Shown here: piece after piece, positions 18,980-28,186 of the stretch
Position numbering within the stretch: the first letter of the stretch is position 1
Layout: every line of letters starts with the position of its first letter
Assembly (NCBI RefSeq): GCF_002873335.1
Contig: NZ_MCUW01000033.1
Coordinates: 1 to 61,597 of the forward strand
DNA from: Vibrio sp. 10N.286.49.B1
Lineage (GTDB): Bacteria; Pseudomonadota; Gammaproteobacteria; Enterobacterales; Vibrionaceae
Direction of reading: 5' to 3'
DNA length: 61,597 nt
Translations under genes and position numbers: made by a program
Notes under the pieces: generated by a model
What the model saw: the letters and a program-made list of their open reading frames with translations, nothing else
What the model was told of the DNA's origin: nothing
Databases searched by the model: none

Positions 18980-19993
18980 TTATGGCAGTAGCCAACGTGT
19001 TTTCGTGCTGCGAGAGAGCAACCAACTGGTGAATAAGGCGCAGCTGCCACTGATTGCAACCCATAATGGAATCATTATGATGGGGTGGCCTTGATGCAGT
19101 GCTAGCTCATTCATTGGCCACAAAAAGAGTGGATGAAGAATGTAAATCCCTAGGCTGTGTTGGCTAATAAAGCTCACAACCGTCTTGAATGTCCCTGTGA
19201 TACGGTCAGCATAGGCTTTTGCCAACACAAAAATCATGCTAGCAGCAAAAATGGTATTGGTGGTTTTGTAGGAAAACCAGCGTCCAACCGAGTAACGATC
19301 AGCCGCAATGCTGTTCTCTATCACCATGTATGTCCCTAACGCCATCCCCCCTAATCCAAGAATCAGCGCTATCATCACCGTGGTGTTATTGATAGGTAGC
19401 TTCTGGAATAAGATGTAGCCTAACGGTAACAGTCCCATATAAAGCCAAAACTGTTCGCTCCAAGGTCCATCAATCCGCATTAAAAATAACAAAGTAGTGA
19501 GCAACCAAACCCCAGTGAGTGCATATAAGGCCGTATCGTCATAGCGACGCACGAATATTTGCAGGAAAGGAATGACGGCGTACAAAGGGATAAAGTAATA
19601 GAAGAACCCTAAGTGATAGTATGTTGAATGATGATAACTCTCCGCTAACACATCTTTCACTGTCGCTGTATCAAATCCAGTGATCGTCCAGCCAGATAAA
19701 TACGCATAAAATAGTGACCATACTAGGAACGGAATGAGCACCTTACCGAGCCTGCGAGAGAGATAAGACTTCAAGTCAAACGGGCGTTGATCACTGAGCA
19801 TTAATGCACCTGTAATCAAAATGAACACCGGTACAGCCCAACGACTAAAGCCATTAAACGTAATGGCGGTCATCCAATCTCCCATAGGGATTTGCCCTAA
19901 TTCGTGACGATAAGGGCCCAATGCATGGATAATGATGACCGCAAGTGCGGCAACACATCGCATTACATCAAAGAAGAATACGTGTTTTTTCAT
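18980..19993 (-). CDS. Membrane acyltransferase, family 3 (WecH-like)
   Basis: An integral membrane O-acyltransferase of the acyltransferase_3 family, which acetylates polysaccharides, peptidoglycan or lipids. The 337-aa product has about ten membrane helices, an N-terminal MRCVAALAVIIIHALG containing the conserved membrane histidine, and a late SQHSLGIYILHPLFLW typical of the family. It most resembles E. coli WecH (YiaH), which acetylates enterobacterial common antigen. The ATG at 19991-19993 starts MKKHVFFFD; the frame is open 33 codons further but without support. It is a single gene, target unknown. Confidence 0.82.
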   Translation of the reverse strand: MKKHVFFFDVMRCVAALAVIIIHALGPYRHELGQIPMGDWMTAITFNGFSRWAVPVFILITGALMLSDQRPFDLKSYLSRRLGKVLIPFLVWSLFYAYLSGWTITGFDTATVKDVLAESYHHSTYYHLGFFYYFIPLYAVIPFLQIFVRRYDDTALYALTGVWLLTTLLFLMRIDGPWSEQFWLYMGLLPLGYILFQKLPINNTTVMIALILGLGGMALGTYMVIENSIAADRYSVGRWFSYKTTNTIFAASMIFVLAKAYADRITGTFKTVVSFISQHSLGIYILHPLFLWPMNELALHQGHPIIMIPLWVAISGSCALFTSWLLSRSTKTRWLLP

Positions 19994-20218
19994 TCCGAGC
20001 TCACTACAAGATAAGGAAGAAGGATTGTAACTTGGATTATAGTTAATCAGTGCAGTGAAATGAAAATATGTTGTTAAATAAATAGATAACAATCAAATTG
20101 CCCCGAAATAATGAACGGGGTATGAGCGGCACACGATTATTTGAATTCAAAAAACGTAATCTTTTTGCCATTGATTTAACGACAGAGGAAAAGTATGGCG
20201 TAGAAATGTCGGTTGAGA

Positions 20219-20249
20219 TAAAAAAAGCCCGACAATTATGTCGAGCTTT
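20219..20249 (-). terminator. Terminator of gor
   Basis: On the minus strand AAAGC-T-CGACA pairs with TGTCG-G-GCTTT around TAAT and runs into a T tract, 25 bases after the gor stop codon. Confidence 0.85.
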
Positions 20250-20273
20250 CGGTTTTGTTCGTGAAGAGAAGCG

Positions 20274-21629
20274 TTATCTCATAGTAACGAATTCTTCAGA
20301 TCCGGTTGGGTGAATCGCCACAACGGCATCGAAATCAGCCTTGGTTGCGCCCATTTTCATTGCAACAGCGAAGCCTTGGATCATTTCATCTACGGTAAAC
20401 CCGATACCATGAAGGCCAACAACCGTCTCTTCCGGACCTGCGCAAACCAGCTTCATCTTACATGGTTGACGGTGCTTAGTGACGGCGGTGTACATTGCCG
20501 TGAAGCCAGACGTGTAGACCTTAACGTTGTCTTTGCCGTACTTCTCTTCGGCTTCTTGAGTCGTTAGGCCAATCGTACCGATTGGTGGGTGACTAAATAC
20601 AACCGTTGCCACTAAGTCGTAGTCCATTTTTGCGTCAGGCTTATTGTTGAACAAACGCTCAGACAACTGACGACCGGCTTTTACAGCTACTGGAGTGAGC
20701 TCGATACCGCCTTCCATGATATCGCCGACACAATGAATGCCTTCAATGTTAGTGGTTTGGTATTCGTCGACCTTGATGTAGCCGCGATCGTTGGTCTCAA
20801 CACCGGTAGCACTTAGGTTAATGGCATCGGTTGCTGGGTGACGACCGATAGCCCAAATAAGTTGATCAACGTTTTGCGTGTTACCATTTTCTAGATGCAG
20901 AGTTAGGCTGCCATCCGCTTCTTTCACCACTTCTTTTGGAACCGAATGAGTGTGAAGTGTTGGGCCTTCGGTATTCATCACCTCAACTAGGGTCTCGATG
21001 ATCATTGGATCAAAGCTACGGAGTGGTGACTCTTTACGGCAAAATAGGTGGGTTTCTGTGCCGAGGGCATGCAGTACGCCAGCGATTTCAACCGCAATGT
21101 AACCCGCGCCAATAACCGCGACACGTTTTGGCTGTTCATTGAGTTCAAAGAAACCATTTGAATCTATGCCGTGTTCTGCTCCTGGAATGTTTGGGATACT
21201 TGGGCGGCCACCAACGGCAATAAGAATGTGATCGGCTGTATAGTGTTCGCCGTTCACTTCAACCGTTTTTGCATCAACGAACTTGGCAAAGCCTTTAATG
21301 ACATTGACTTTGTTGTTACCTAATACACGGTCGTAAGATTGATGAATACGACCGATATAGGCTTGACGATTTTCAACCAACTTGCTCCAGTCGAAGCCTT
21401 TGACTTCAACATCAAACCCATAGTCTTCCGCATACAGGTTCATCGCTTCTGCGACTTGGGCACCATGCCACATGACTTTCTTCGGCACACAACCGACGTT
21501 GACACAGGTGCCACCAAGGTCTTGTGCTTCAATTAGCGCAACTTTAGCACCGTACATTGATGCACGGTTTGCCGATGCAATACCGCCGCTACCACCGCCA
21601 ATACAGATATAGTCAAAATGAGTCGCCAT
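20274..21629 (-). CDS. gor: Glutathione-disulfide reductase
   Basis: NADPH-dependent flavoenzyme that regenerates reduced glutathione in the cytoplasm. The 451-aa product aligns end to end with E. coli Gor (450 aa): FAD-binding [13 protein letters not shown], redox pair C42/C47 in [12 protein letters not shown](P)H-binding [11 protein letters not shown], and C-terminal HPTGSEEF with the catalytic histidine. The ATG at 21627-21629 (MATHFDYIC) has GGAGA upstream; the open frame continues 44 codons further without similarity. It is a single-gene unit. Confidence 0.97.
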   Translation of the reverse strand: MATHFDYICIGGGSGGIASANRASMYGAKVALIEAQDLGGTCVNVGCVPKKVMWHGAQVAEAMNLYAEDYGFDVEVKGFDWSKLVENRQAYIGRIHQSYDRVLGNNKVNVIKGFAKFVDAKTVEVNGEHYTADHILIAVGGRPSIPNIPGAEHGIDSNGFFELNEQPKRVAVIGAGYIAVEIAGVLHALGTETHLFCRKESPLRSFDPMIIETLVEVMNTEGPTLHTHSVPKEVVKEADGSLTLHLENGNTQNVDQLIWAIGRHPATDAINLSATGVETNDRGYIKVDEYQTTNIEGIHCVGDIMEGGIELTPVAVKAGRQLSERLFNNKPDAKMDYDLVATVVFSHPPIGTIGLTTQEAEEKYGKDNVKVYTSGFTAMYTAVTKHRQPCKMKLVCAGPEETVVGLHGIGFTVDEMIQGFAVAMKMGATKADFDAVVAIHPTGSEEFVTMR

Positions 21630-21943
21630 TACGTTCTCCGAGAGCTGATTAATTTTATGATTATTGATAACAAATACATTGGGGTGAGCATAGTTGAACT
21701 CAATGTTATGGCAATGTTTTGTTAAAGAATCGCTATCCCTATCATAAATCGAGTCTAACAACTTTAGCCAATGGGAAAAAGTGGCTTTGCTTATGAGTAA
21801 TAACGATTAATCCCTAGATGCGGCTCACGAGGTTTATCTTTTGCACTTGAAGCCCCTGGTTAGGGGCTTCAAGTGCAAAGCAAATGTTCTAGAGTTTGTC
21901 TAGAAACCTTCGAGCAGATTTTGGCTTACGTAACAGGGTCAAA
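21630..21943. other. Intergenic region between gor and the GST gene
   Basis: About 310 bp containing the gor leader and a very stable 18-bp hairpin near the end of the GST gene. I see no other coding sequence. Confidence 0.6.
21840..21879. repeat. Perfect 18-bp stem hairpin
   Basis: Positions 21840-21857 pair without mismatch with 21862-21879 around GGTT. There is no T tract on either side, so it is not a textbook terminator. It lies 65-104 bp downstream of the GST gene on the minus strand, where it could terminate or protect the transcript. Confidence 0.7.
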
Positions 21944-22642
21944 TCAACCACAACAGCTCGTTGTTCCACAACCACTTTGAGCTTGTACATCTTTACCATC
22001 GGCGAGATAGGTATTGGTCAGATAAAAATCGCTGAATAGCGAAACAAAGTCATCGGCAACCGTTTTTTCAACTAGCCCCGTTGCCAGCATGTTTTGTTGC
22101 CATGTCTGCATTTTTGGCAAGCCACAGAAAAAATCATACCCTGAATGCGCTTTTACAATGGCAGCACGATGCAGCAGTGGTAACCAAGCAATATCAACGT
22201 TACTGAGTGCGTCAGATTTAAAGAATGTTGTGTCTCCAGAAAGCTGTTTTTCAGCTTTTTTGAATGCCGCCACCAACTTTTCTGTGCGTGTTTCAAACGT
22301 TGTTCTGTCTTTACTGCCCATGGTGCCGCATTGTGGGAGGTAGTTTTTAGACCCTAGGTAACTCCAAGCTCGATCTAAAGCGCGCTGTTCGTTGGAGACG
22401 TTTTGCTCTATTGGGCCAAATTCGTCTTCGATGTATTCAATGATGGCATCAGATTCAAACAACGCCGTACCCGATTCCGTTACTAATACCGGTACCTGAC
22501 CGTTTGGTGAGATATCAAGAAACCACTCGGGCTTGTTTTTTAAGTCAATATATTCAATCTCGTAGGGAATGTTTTCTGTTGCTAGTGCGGCTGTGACGCG
22601 TTGAACAAATGGGCAAATTTTAAAACTGATCACTTTAATCAT
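21944..22642 (-). CDS. Glutathione S-transferase-like protein with Cys-rich tail
   Basis: The 232-aa product has an N-terminal thioredoxin-fold GST domain starting MIKVISFKICPFVQRV (active-site-type cysteine in CPF), the cis-proline region NGQVPVLV and ESDAIIEYIEDEFG, then an all-helical C-terminal domain. The first part is typical of omega/beta-like bacterial GSTs. The tail ends CGTTSCCG, with an extra cysteine cluster that ordinary GSTs lack and that could bind metal or form disulfides. It is a single gene next to gor, consistent with glutathione metabolism; its substrate is unknown. Confidence 0.82.
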   Translation of the reverse strand: MIKVISFKICPFVQRVTAALATENIPYEIEYIDLKNKPEWFLDISPNGQVPVLVTESGTALFESDAIIEYIEDEFGPIEQNVSNEQRALDRAWSYLGSKNYLPQCGTMGSKDRTTFETRTEKLVAAFKKAEKQLSGDTTFFKSDALSNVDIAWLPLLHRAAIVKAHSGYDFFCGLPKMQTWQQNMLATGLVEKTVADDFVSLFSDFYLTNTYLADGKDVQAQSGCGTTSCCG

Positions 22643-22785
22643 AGTGGTTATCTCTTTCGTCGAGTGCTTATCAAATCAAGCAAGGTTAGTGATTGAAGCT
22701 CATTGAGCGACTTACACCTATAAGACGAAGGGGCCAGAAAAAAGACGACGCTTGTTGGGAAAATAATGAAAAAAAGATCATGAAA

Positions 22786-22823
22786 AAGAAAAACCGTGCC
22801 GACACGAGGTCACAGCACGGTTT
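22786..22823 (-). terminator. Terminator of rlmJ
   Basis: On the minus strand AAACCGTGC pairs with GCACGGTTT (22815-22823 with 22791-22799) across a 15-base loop and is followed by a T-rich run. It lies about 30 bp after rlmJ. Confidence 0.78.
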
Positions 22824-22854
22824 CCGATATATTCGTGATAGAACGATTGAACTA

Positions 22855-23694
22855 TTACTCTGGTACGATCCATTCCACCTTGAAATGGCCAGTGGCAGGA
22901 GCAATTTTTTCTTTCAAGTACGGCAAGATGGTTTTCATCTGCTGCTCGAGTGTCCAGGGTGGGTTCACAACGATCATTCCCGACGCTGTCATGCCACGCT
23001 CATTGGTATCAGGGGACACACCTAATTCAATCTGTAGTATTTTACGAATGCCAAGGCCTTCAAGACCGTCGATCATATCTTCAATATCCAAGCGATTAAC
23101 CACCGGGTACCAAATGGCATACGTGCCTGTCGCCCAGCGCTTATGACTTTGGGCAATGGCGGTCACTACATCGCGGTATTCCTTGGCTAGCTCATACGGT
23201 GGGTCGATTAAGACTAAACCGCGTCGCTCAACAGGGGGAAGGCTACCTTTAAGGCGCTGAAAGCCATCTTCTTTGAAGATTTTTACCTGACGGTCTCGGT
23301 GAAACTCCTGCTCAAGCAAAGGGAAGTCGCTAGGATGAAGCTCAGTAAGTAGCATTCTATCTTGTGGACGAAGGTGCGCACGAGCCACTCTTGGTGACCC
23401 TGGGTAATAGCGTAGTGTGTCGTCGTTATTGAGGTCAGTAATAGACTCAATGTAAGACGCCATGTCTTCAGGGATATCACTATTGCCCCAAATGCGCGCA
23501 ATACCTTGTTTGTATTCCCCAGTCTTTTCCGACCATTCATGGGTGAGATCGTAGCGACCTACGCCAGAATGGGTATCGTGATAAACGAACGGCTTTTCCT
23601 TGTTTTTTAGAGAATTAAGGATAAGACTTTGTACTATGTGTTTGACGACGTCGGCATGGTTACCCGCGTGAAAACTGTGTCGATAGCTCAGCAA
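22855..23694 (-). CDS. rlmJ: 23S rRNA (adenine-2030-N6)-methyltransferase
   Basis: Methylates A2030 of 23S rRNA, using S-adenosylmethionine. The 279-aa product aligns with E. coli RlmJ (YhiR) from its start MLSYRHSFHAGNHADVVKH, and carries the catalytic N6-adenine motif DPPY at residues 164-167. The start codon is TTG at 23692-23694, chosen because it aligns exactly with the family. It is divergent from prlC, an arrangement shared with other Vibrio genomes. Confidence 0.95.
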   Translation of the reverse strand: MLSYRHSFHAGNHADVVKHIVQSLILNSLKNKEKPFVYHDTHSGVGRYDLTHEWSEKTGEYKQGIARIWGNSDIPEDMASYIESITDLNNDDTLRYYPGSPRVARAHLRPQDRMLLTELHPSDFPLLEQEFHRDRQVKIFKEDGFQRLKGSLPPVERRGLVLIDPPYELAKEYRDVVTAIAQSHKRWATGTYAIWYPVVNRLDIEDMIDGLEGLGIRKILQIELGVSPDTNERGMTASGMIVVNPPWTLEQQMKTILPYLKEKIAPATGHFKVEWIVPE

Positions 23695-23930
23695 AATGAA
23701 GACTCACTTAAATGGTCGAATGGACGGATTATAACCCTATCTGCCGATGATACCCAGATAAGGGCGAGAAAACTGTGCATCATTAAAATCACACTATGGT
23801 ATGCGAATCGCCAGCAACCATTGATTTTTCCGATCATTGCCTACATTTATCTATTAATTACGCTCACTTATCTCGCTCGTTAAGGGACGAGACAAGGTGA
23901 AGGAACCCCATCATTCAAAAGGGATGCTGC

Positions 23931-25973
23931 ATGTCTAATCCGTTAATCAGCTTTACTGACTTACCTCCTTTTTCACAAATTAAGCCAGAACACGTTAAAC
24001 CGGCGGTTGAGCAAGCCATTGAGGCATGTCGTCAAAAGATCGATCAAGTGCTGACTGAAAACGACACGCCAACGTGGGATGCGATCATTGCACCGATTGA
24101 TGAAATTGACGATCGTTTGAGCCGCATTTGGTCTCCGGTGAGTCATATGAACTCAGTGATGAACAGCGATGAGTTACGTGATGCTTATGAAAGCTGCCTG
24201 CCGATTTTGTCTGAATATGGCACTTGGGTTGGCCAACATAAAGGGCTGTACGACGCGTACAAAACCATTAAAGCCAGTGATGAGTATCCAACACTGACTC
24301 AGGCGCAAAAGAAAACAATCCAAGATTCATTACGTGATTTTGAATTGTCGGGTATTGGTCTGCCTGCCGATGAGCAGCATCGCTATGGCGAAATCAGCAA
24401 GCGCATGTCTGAGCTGGGCTCTCAGTTCTCAAACAACGTGCTCGATGCCACCATGGGTTGGAATAAGCATGTGACCGATGTGACTGAGCTAGCGGGTATG
24501 CCGGAGTCAGCGTTGGCAGCGGCACAAGCCTCAGCGGAAGCTAAAGAGCTGGATGGTTATCTATTGACGCTTGATATTCCCTCTTATCTGCCGGTGATGA
24601 CTTACTGTGACAACGAAGCGCTGCGTAAAGAGCTGTATGAAGCCTATGTAACGCGAGCATCGGATCGCGGTCCAACCGCGGGCCAGTGGGATAATACAGA
24701 GATTATTTCTGAGCAGTTAAAGCTGCGCCATGAGATTGCTCGTTTGCTTGGCTTTAACTCATTCAGCGAAAAATCCCTATCGACAAAAATGGCGGAAAAC
24801 CCAGGGCAAGTATTGGGTTTCCTTAATGACCTAGCAATTAAAGCGAAGCCGCAAGGTGAGCGCGAAGTTGAAGAGTTGCGTCAGTTTGCTGAGAAAGAAT
24901 GCGGCGTGACTCAGCTGAACTTATGGGATATCGCTTACTACAGCGAGAAGCAAAAACAAAACTTGTTCAAGTTCTCCGATGAAGAATTGCGCCCTTACTT
25001 CCCTGAAGCGAAAGTGGTCAGTGGTTTGTTTGAAGTCCTAAACCGTGTCTTTGGTATGAACATTACCGAACGACAAGGGGTGAATACCTGGCATGACTCT
25101 GTGCGCTTCTTTGACATCTTCGATGCATCAAATACATTGCGTGGTAGCTTTTATCTTGATCTTTATGCACGTGAGCATAAGCGTGGCGGTGCTTGGATGG
25201 ACGAGTGTCGTGTGCGCCGCACTGATTTATCGGGTGAGCTACAGACGCCCGTTGCTTATCTAACATGTAACTTTAATAAGCCTGTTGGTGATAAACCGGC
25301 CCTGTTTACCCATGATGAAGTCGTGACGTTATTCCACGAAACCGGTCACGGTATCCATCATATGCTGACGAAAATTGAAACCGGTGCGGTGTCTGGTATC
25401 AATGGTGTGCCTTGGGACGCGGTAGAACTACCAAGCCAATTCCTAGAGAACTGGTGTTGGGAAGAGGAAGCGTTGGCATTTATTTCCGGTCATTTTGAAA
25501 CAGGCGAACCACTGCCTAAAGAGATGCTTGATAAGATGCTGGCGGCTAAGAACTTCCAGTCAGCCATGTTTATCCTTCGTCAGCTTGAATTTGGCCTATT
25601 TGATTTCACTCTGCACACAGAATATGACCCAGAAATTGGTGCACGTGTCCTAGAAACCTTAGCAAACGTGAAATCAAAAGTGGGCGTATTGCCAAGCTTA
25701 GAGTGGAACCGTTTCTCTCATAGCTTTAGCCATATCTTTGCTGGTGGCTATAGCGCGGGTTACTACAGTTACTTATGGGCTGAAGTCCTGTCATCCGATG
25801 CTTATTCTCGATTCGAAGAAGAAGGTATTTTTAACAAAGAAACGGGCCAAAGCTTCTTGAATAATATTCTTGAGATGGGCGGCAGTGAAGAGCCGATGGA
25901 GCTGTTTAAGCGCTTCCGTGGTCGTGAGCCACAAATCGATGCGCTATTACGCCACTCCGGTATCAGTGCTTAA
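23931..25973 (+). CDS. prlC: Oligopeptidase A
   Basis: Cytoplasmic M3-family zinc metallopeptidase that degrades signal-peptide fragments and other oligopeptides. The 680-aa product has the zinc-binding HETGH at residues 469-473 and the downstream glutamate region NWCWEEEALAF, and matches E. coli PrlC/OpdA (680 aa) throughout. A four-codon reading frame (ATG CTG CAT GTC TAA, 23924-23938) overlaps the start out of frame. The gene ends in its own terminator and rsmJ lies further on, separated by asnC; in E. coli prlC and rsmJ are adjacent. Confidence 0.96.
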   Translation: MSNPLISFTDLPPFSQIKPEHVKPAVEQAIEACRQKIDQVLTENDTPTWDAIIAPIDEIDDRLSRIWSPVSHMNSVMNSDELRDAYESCLPILSEYGTWVGQHKGLYDAYKTIKASDEYPTLTQAQKKTIQDSLRDFELSGIGLPADEQHRYGEISKRMSELGSQFSNNVLDATMGWNKHVTDVTELAGMPESALAAAQASAEAKELDGYLLTLDIPSYLPVMTYCDNEALRKELYEAYVTRASDRGPTAGQWDNTEIISEQLKLRHEIARLLGFNSFSEKSLSTKMAENPGQVLGFLNDLAIKAKPQGEREVEELRQFAEKECGVTQLNLWDIAYYSEKQKQNLFKFSDEELRPYFPEAKVVSGLFEVLNRVFGMNITERQGVNTWHDSVRFFDIFDASNTLRGSFYLDLYAREHKRGGAWMDECRVRRTDLSGELQTPVAYLTCNFNKPVGDKPALFTHDEVVTLFHETGHGIHHMLTKIETGAVSGINGVPWDAVELPSQFLENWCWEEEALAFISGHFETGEPLPKEMLDKMLAAKNFQSAMFILRQLEFGLFDFTLHTEYDPEIGARVLETLANVKSKVGVLPSLEWNRFSHSFSHIFAGGYSAGYYSYLWAEVLSSDAYSRFEEEGIFNKETGQSFLNNILEMGGSEEPMELFKRFRGREPQIDALLRHSGISA

Positions 25974-25993
25974 ACCGGCTCGCTAAAAACATG

Positions 25994-26020
25994 AAGCCTC
26001 TCAAATGAGAGGCTTTTTTA
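25994..26020 (+). terminator. Terminator of prlC
   Basis: AAGCCTCTC pairs with GAGAGGCTT (25994-26002 with 26007-26015) around AAAT, followed by T5. Confidence 0.92.
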
Positions 26021-26105
26021 TGCGAGCAAGGTATTGAACCCATTGTCTGTCTGTATTGTGGCTTTTTAGAGATCAAGCCAACCACAACTAAACATACGTT
26101 AGCGC

Positions 26106-26567
26106 TTAAGGATCAACATTTCGGCTAATCGGATTTTGCAAAGAGATCAGGGTTTCCGTCGATTGCACTTCATTGATTGCTTGTAGTTTATTGATCAGTA
26201 CGTGTTGTAGTTCTTCAATAGAACGACACATTAGCTTGACGAAAATGTTGTACGCCCCAGTGGTGTAATAGGCCTCAACGACCTCATCGAGAGCGTCGAG
26301 CTTTTCCAAAGCTGAGTGGTAATCACGAGCCGCGTACAGATTTATACCGATAAAACAGCACACGTCATACCCTAACTTCTTAGTATTGACGACAACCTCG
26401 GTGCCTTCAATAATGCCAGCGGCTTTCATTTTCTCAATACGAACGTGGATAGTCGCGGGACTTACGTCAAAATTCTTAGCCATTTCCGCATATGGGCGGC
26501 GAGCGTCTTCCATCAGTGTTTTCAGAATTGCCTTATCGAGGTCATCTAACCCATTGACGCTGTGCAT
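26106..26567 (-). CDS. asnC: Lrp/AsnC-family regulator AsnC
   Basis: In E. coli AsnC activates asparagine synthetase asnA and responds to asparagine. The 153-aa product has a winged helix-turn-helix (MAKNFDVSPATIHVRIEKMKAAGIIEG) and a C-terminal RAM ligand domain, with DEVVEAYYTTGAYNIFVKLMCRSIEELQHVLINKLQ nearly identical to E. coli AsnC. asnA is not adjacent here. It is divergent from rsmJ with a 157-bp shared upstream region. Confidence 0.93.
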   Translation of the reverse strand: MHSVNGLDDLDKAILKTLMEDARRPYAEMAKNFDVSPATIHVRIEKMKAAGIIEGTEVVVNTKKLGYDVCCFIGINLYAARDYHSALEKLDALDEVVEAYYTTGAYNIFVKLMCRSIEELQHVLINKLQAINEVQSTETLISLQNPISRNVDP

Positions 26568-26724
26568 ATTGAGTCCTTAATCGTTGTCGGTCATCGAGAG
26601 CAAAATAGGCTGTAGAGCTTAGCACTAAAATGTTGGAGTCGTCTGCGAGTGGATCACGCTTATTGGTAGAGCGATCGACTTCATGTACACTTGCCTCGTT
26701 ATCTAAGACCTTTCGGAGCTGACC

Positions 26725-27504
26725 TTGCACATCCAACTTATCTGTGAACATACCCCTCGTCAAAGCGAACTGAACCAGCTGGCACAACGCTGGGGATTAG
26801 ACGCCTCTGACGACAGTGAGTTTGCCTTAGTGCTGACGGAGGATCGACTCGAATTACGTAAATTGGATGAACCAAAGCTTGGTGCCATTTTCGTTGATTT
26901 GGCGAGTGGTGCAGTGGCGCATCGTCGTAAGTTTGGCGGTGGGAAAGGGCAAGCCATAGCGAAAGCTGCGGGTCTCAACAAAGGGGCAACGCCCGTTGTT
27001 CTTGATGGTACAGCAGGGTTGGGCCGCGACGCGTTCGTTCTGGCGTCATTAGGTTGCAAGGTTCAAATGGTTGAAAGACACCCTGTTGTGGCCGCCTTAT
27101 TAGATGATGGTCTTGCCAGAGCAAAGCAAGACCCAGAGATCGGTGCTTGGGTGTCAGAGCGCATGACTCTGATTCACGCTTCTAGCTTAGATGCGCTGCA
27201 ACAGTTGGCGGATGACGCCGATTTTGAGCAGCCAGACGTCGTGTATTTAGACCCGATGTATCCTCATCCAGAGAGTAAGAAAAAAAGCGCGCTAGTAAAA
27301 AAAGAGATGCGTGTTTTTCAATCTTTAGTCGGCGCAGATATGGACGCCGATGGTTTATTAGCTCCGGCATTATGCCTGGCTAAAAAGCGTGTTGTGGTTA
27401 AGCGTCCGGACTATGCCAATTGGCTCGATGAGAAAAAACCGACAATGGCTATTGAGACGAAAAAAAATCGTTTTGATGTTTATGTTAATGCATCAATGAG
27501 TTAA
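26725..27504 (+). CDS. rsmJ: 16S rRNA (guanine-1516-N2)-methyltransferase
   Basis: Methylates G1516 of 16S rRNA. The 259-aa product has the S-adenosylmethionine site [20 protein letters not shown] and the catalytic-type motif [13 protein letters not shown], as in E. coli RsmJ (YhiQ). The start is TTG at 26725, with GGAG six to ten bases upstream, giving MHIQLICEH. Confidence 0.94.
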   Translation: MHIQLICEHTPRQSELNQLAQRWGLDASDDSEFALVLTEDRLELRKLDEPKLGAIFVDLASGAVAHRRKFGGGKGQAIAKAAGLNKGATPVVLDGTAGLGRDAFVLASLGCKVQMVERHPVVAALLDDGLARAKQDPEIGAWVSERMTLIHASSLDALQQLADDADFEQPDVVYLDPMYPHPESKKKSALVKKEMRVFQSLVGADMDADGLLAPALCLAKKRVVVKRPDYANWLDEKKPTMAIETKKNRFDVYVNASMS

Positions 27505-27662
27505 GCCAAGTCGCCCTTATTTTGTTACTCAAATTCTCCATGTAACGTACGTAAGTTACTTGTAACGAGTGCTAATTGGATGTATATCTAACTAAGAATC
27601 ATTACTATTCGTTTTGATGAAAACGTAAAGTAATTGAGCGTAATTGTTAGTTGGAGGGTTGT

Positions 27663-28160
27663 ATGGCCAAGCGCCTGTGTAAATTTAATCGTCATGAGAT
27701 CAGTGCGAACCTAGGTGATATCCATCGCCTTGTCGCCGAACCCAAATTTCTGTGTCGTTCATGTTCTCGCTCTTCTTCTGACCGTTCAACACTTTGTAAG
27801 CCTGCTGCTATTCCACCGGTGAGTTGCCAAGAAAAACCCGTCGAAGAAAAAATTAAATGTGGGCTATTGCTCGAGAGCATCAAACCAGAGGGAATTATCT
27901 CTAAACAAACCGTCTTGGAGAAGCAGTCAGAAGCACAAGTTGTGATGTTCCATGAGCCAGAATCACTCAATAAGAAGGCGCTGAAGCGAGCAAGTAAGGC
28001 CCTGAAGAAACAAACCAAAATGCAGAAAAAGCTGCAGAAAATTATACGTAAAAGCCAAAAGTTGGCACGTAAACAAAGTAAGCTTGAGCAAAAATACCAT
28101 CTTGCTGAAGTCGTGGCAGATAAGCAGTTAGAAAAAGTGCAGCCAGAACAGCTGCACTAA
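27663..28160 (+). CDS. Hypothetical protein: Cys-rich N terminus, basic coiled coil
   Basis: Not recognised. The 165-aa product begins MAKRLCKFNRHEISANLGD, has a cysteine cluster of the form CRSC-x(n)-C-x(n)-C within residues about 33-58 that could bind a metal, and ends with a strongly basic helical stretch of repeated KK/LKK units (about residues 105-150) likely to form a coiled coil or bind nucleic acid. There is no signal peptide or membrane helix. GGAGGG five bases before the ATG is a strong ribosome site, and the upstream region has the direct repeat TGTAACG twice, so the gene looks real. Probably cytoplasmic. Confidence 0.7.
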   Translation: MAKRLCKFNRHEISANLGDIHRLVAEPKFLCRSCSRSSSDRSTLCKPAAIPPVSCQEKPVEEKIKCGLLLESIKPEGIISKQTVLEKQSEAQVVMFHEPESLNKKALKRASKALKKQTKMQKKLQKIIRKSQKLARKQSKLEQKYHLAEVVADKQLEKVQPEQLH

Positions 28161-28186
28161 TGGCACATTAAGCCGTAATCCATCGC

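Noticed and set aside
20098..20313. Open frame of 71 codons on the plus strand
   Set aside because: It runs through the gor terminator and into the 3' end of gor on the other strand, and shows no recognisable domain. A small real gene from about 20122 cannot be fully excluded.
22693..23146. Plus-strand frames opposite rlmJ
   Set aside because: They are shadows of the rlmJ coding frame and cross its terminator.
23881..23930. Possible heat-shock (sigma-32) promoter before prlC, suggested by CCCCAT
   Set aside because: No matching -35 element at the required distance.
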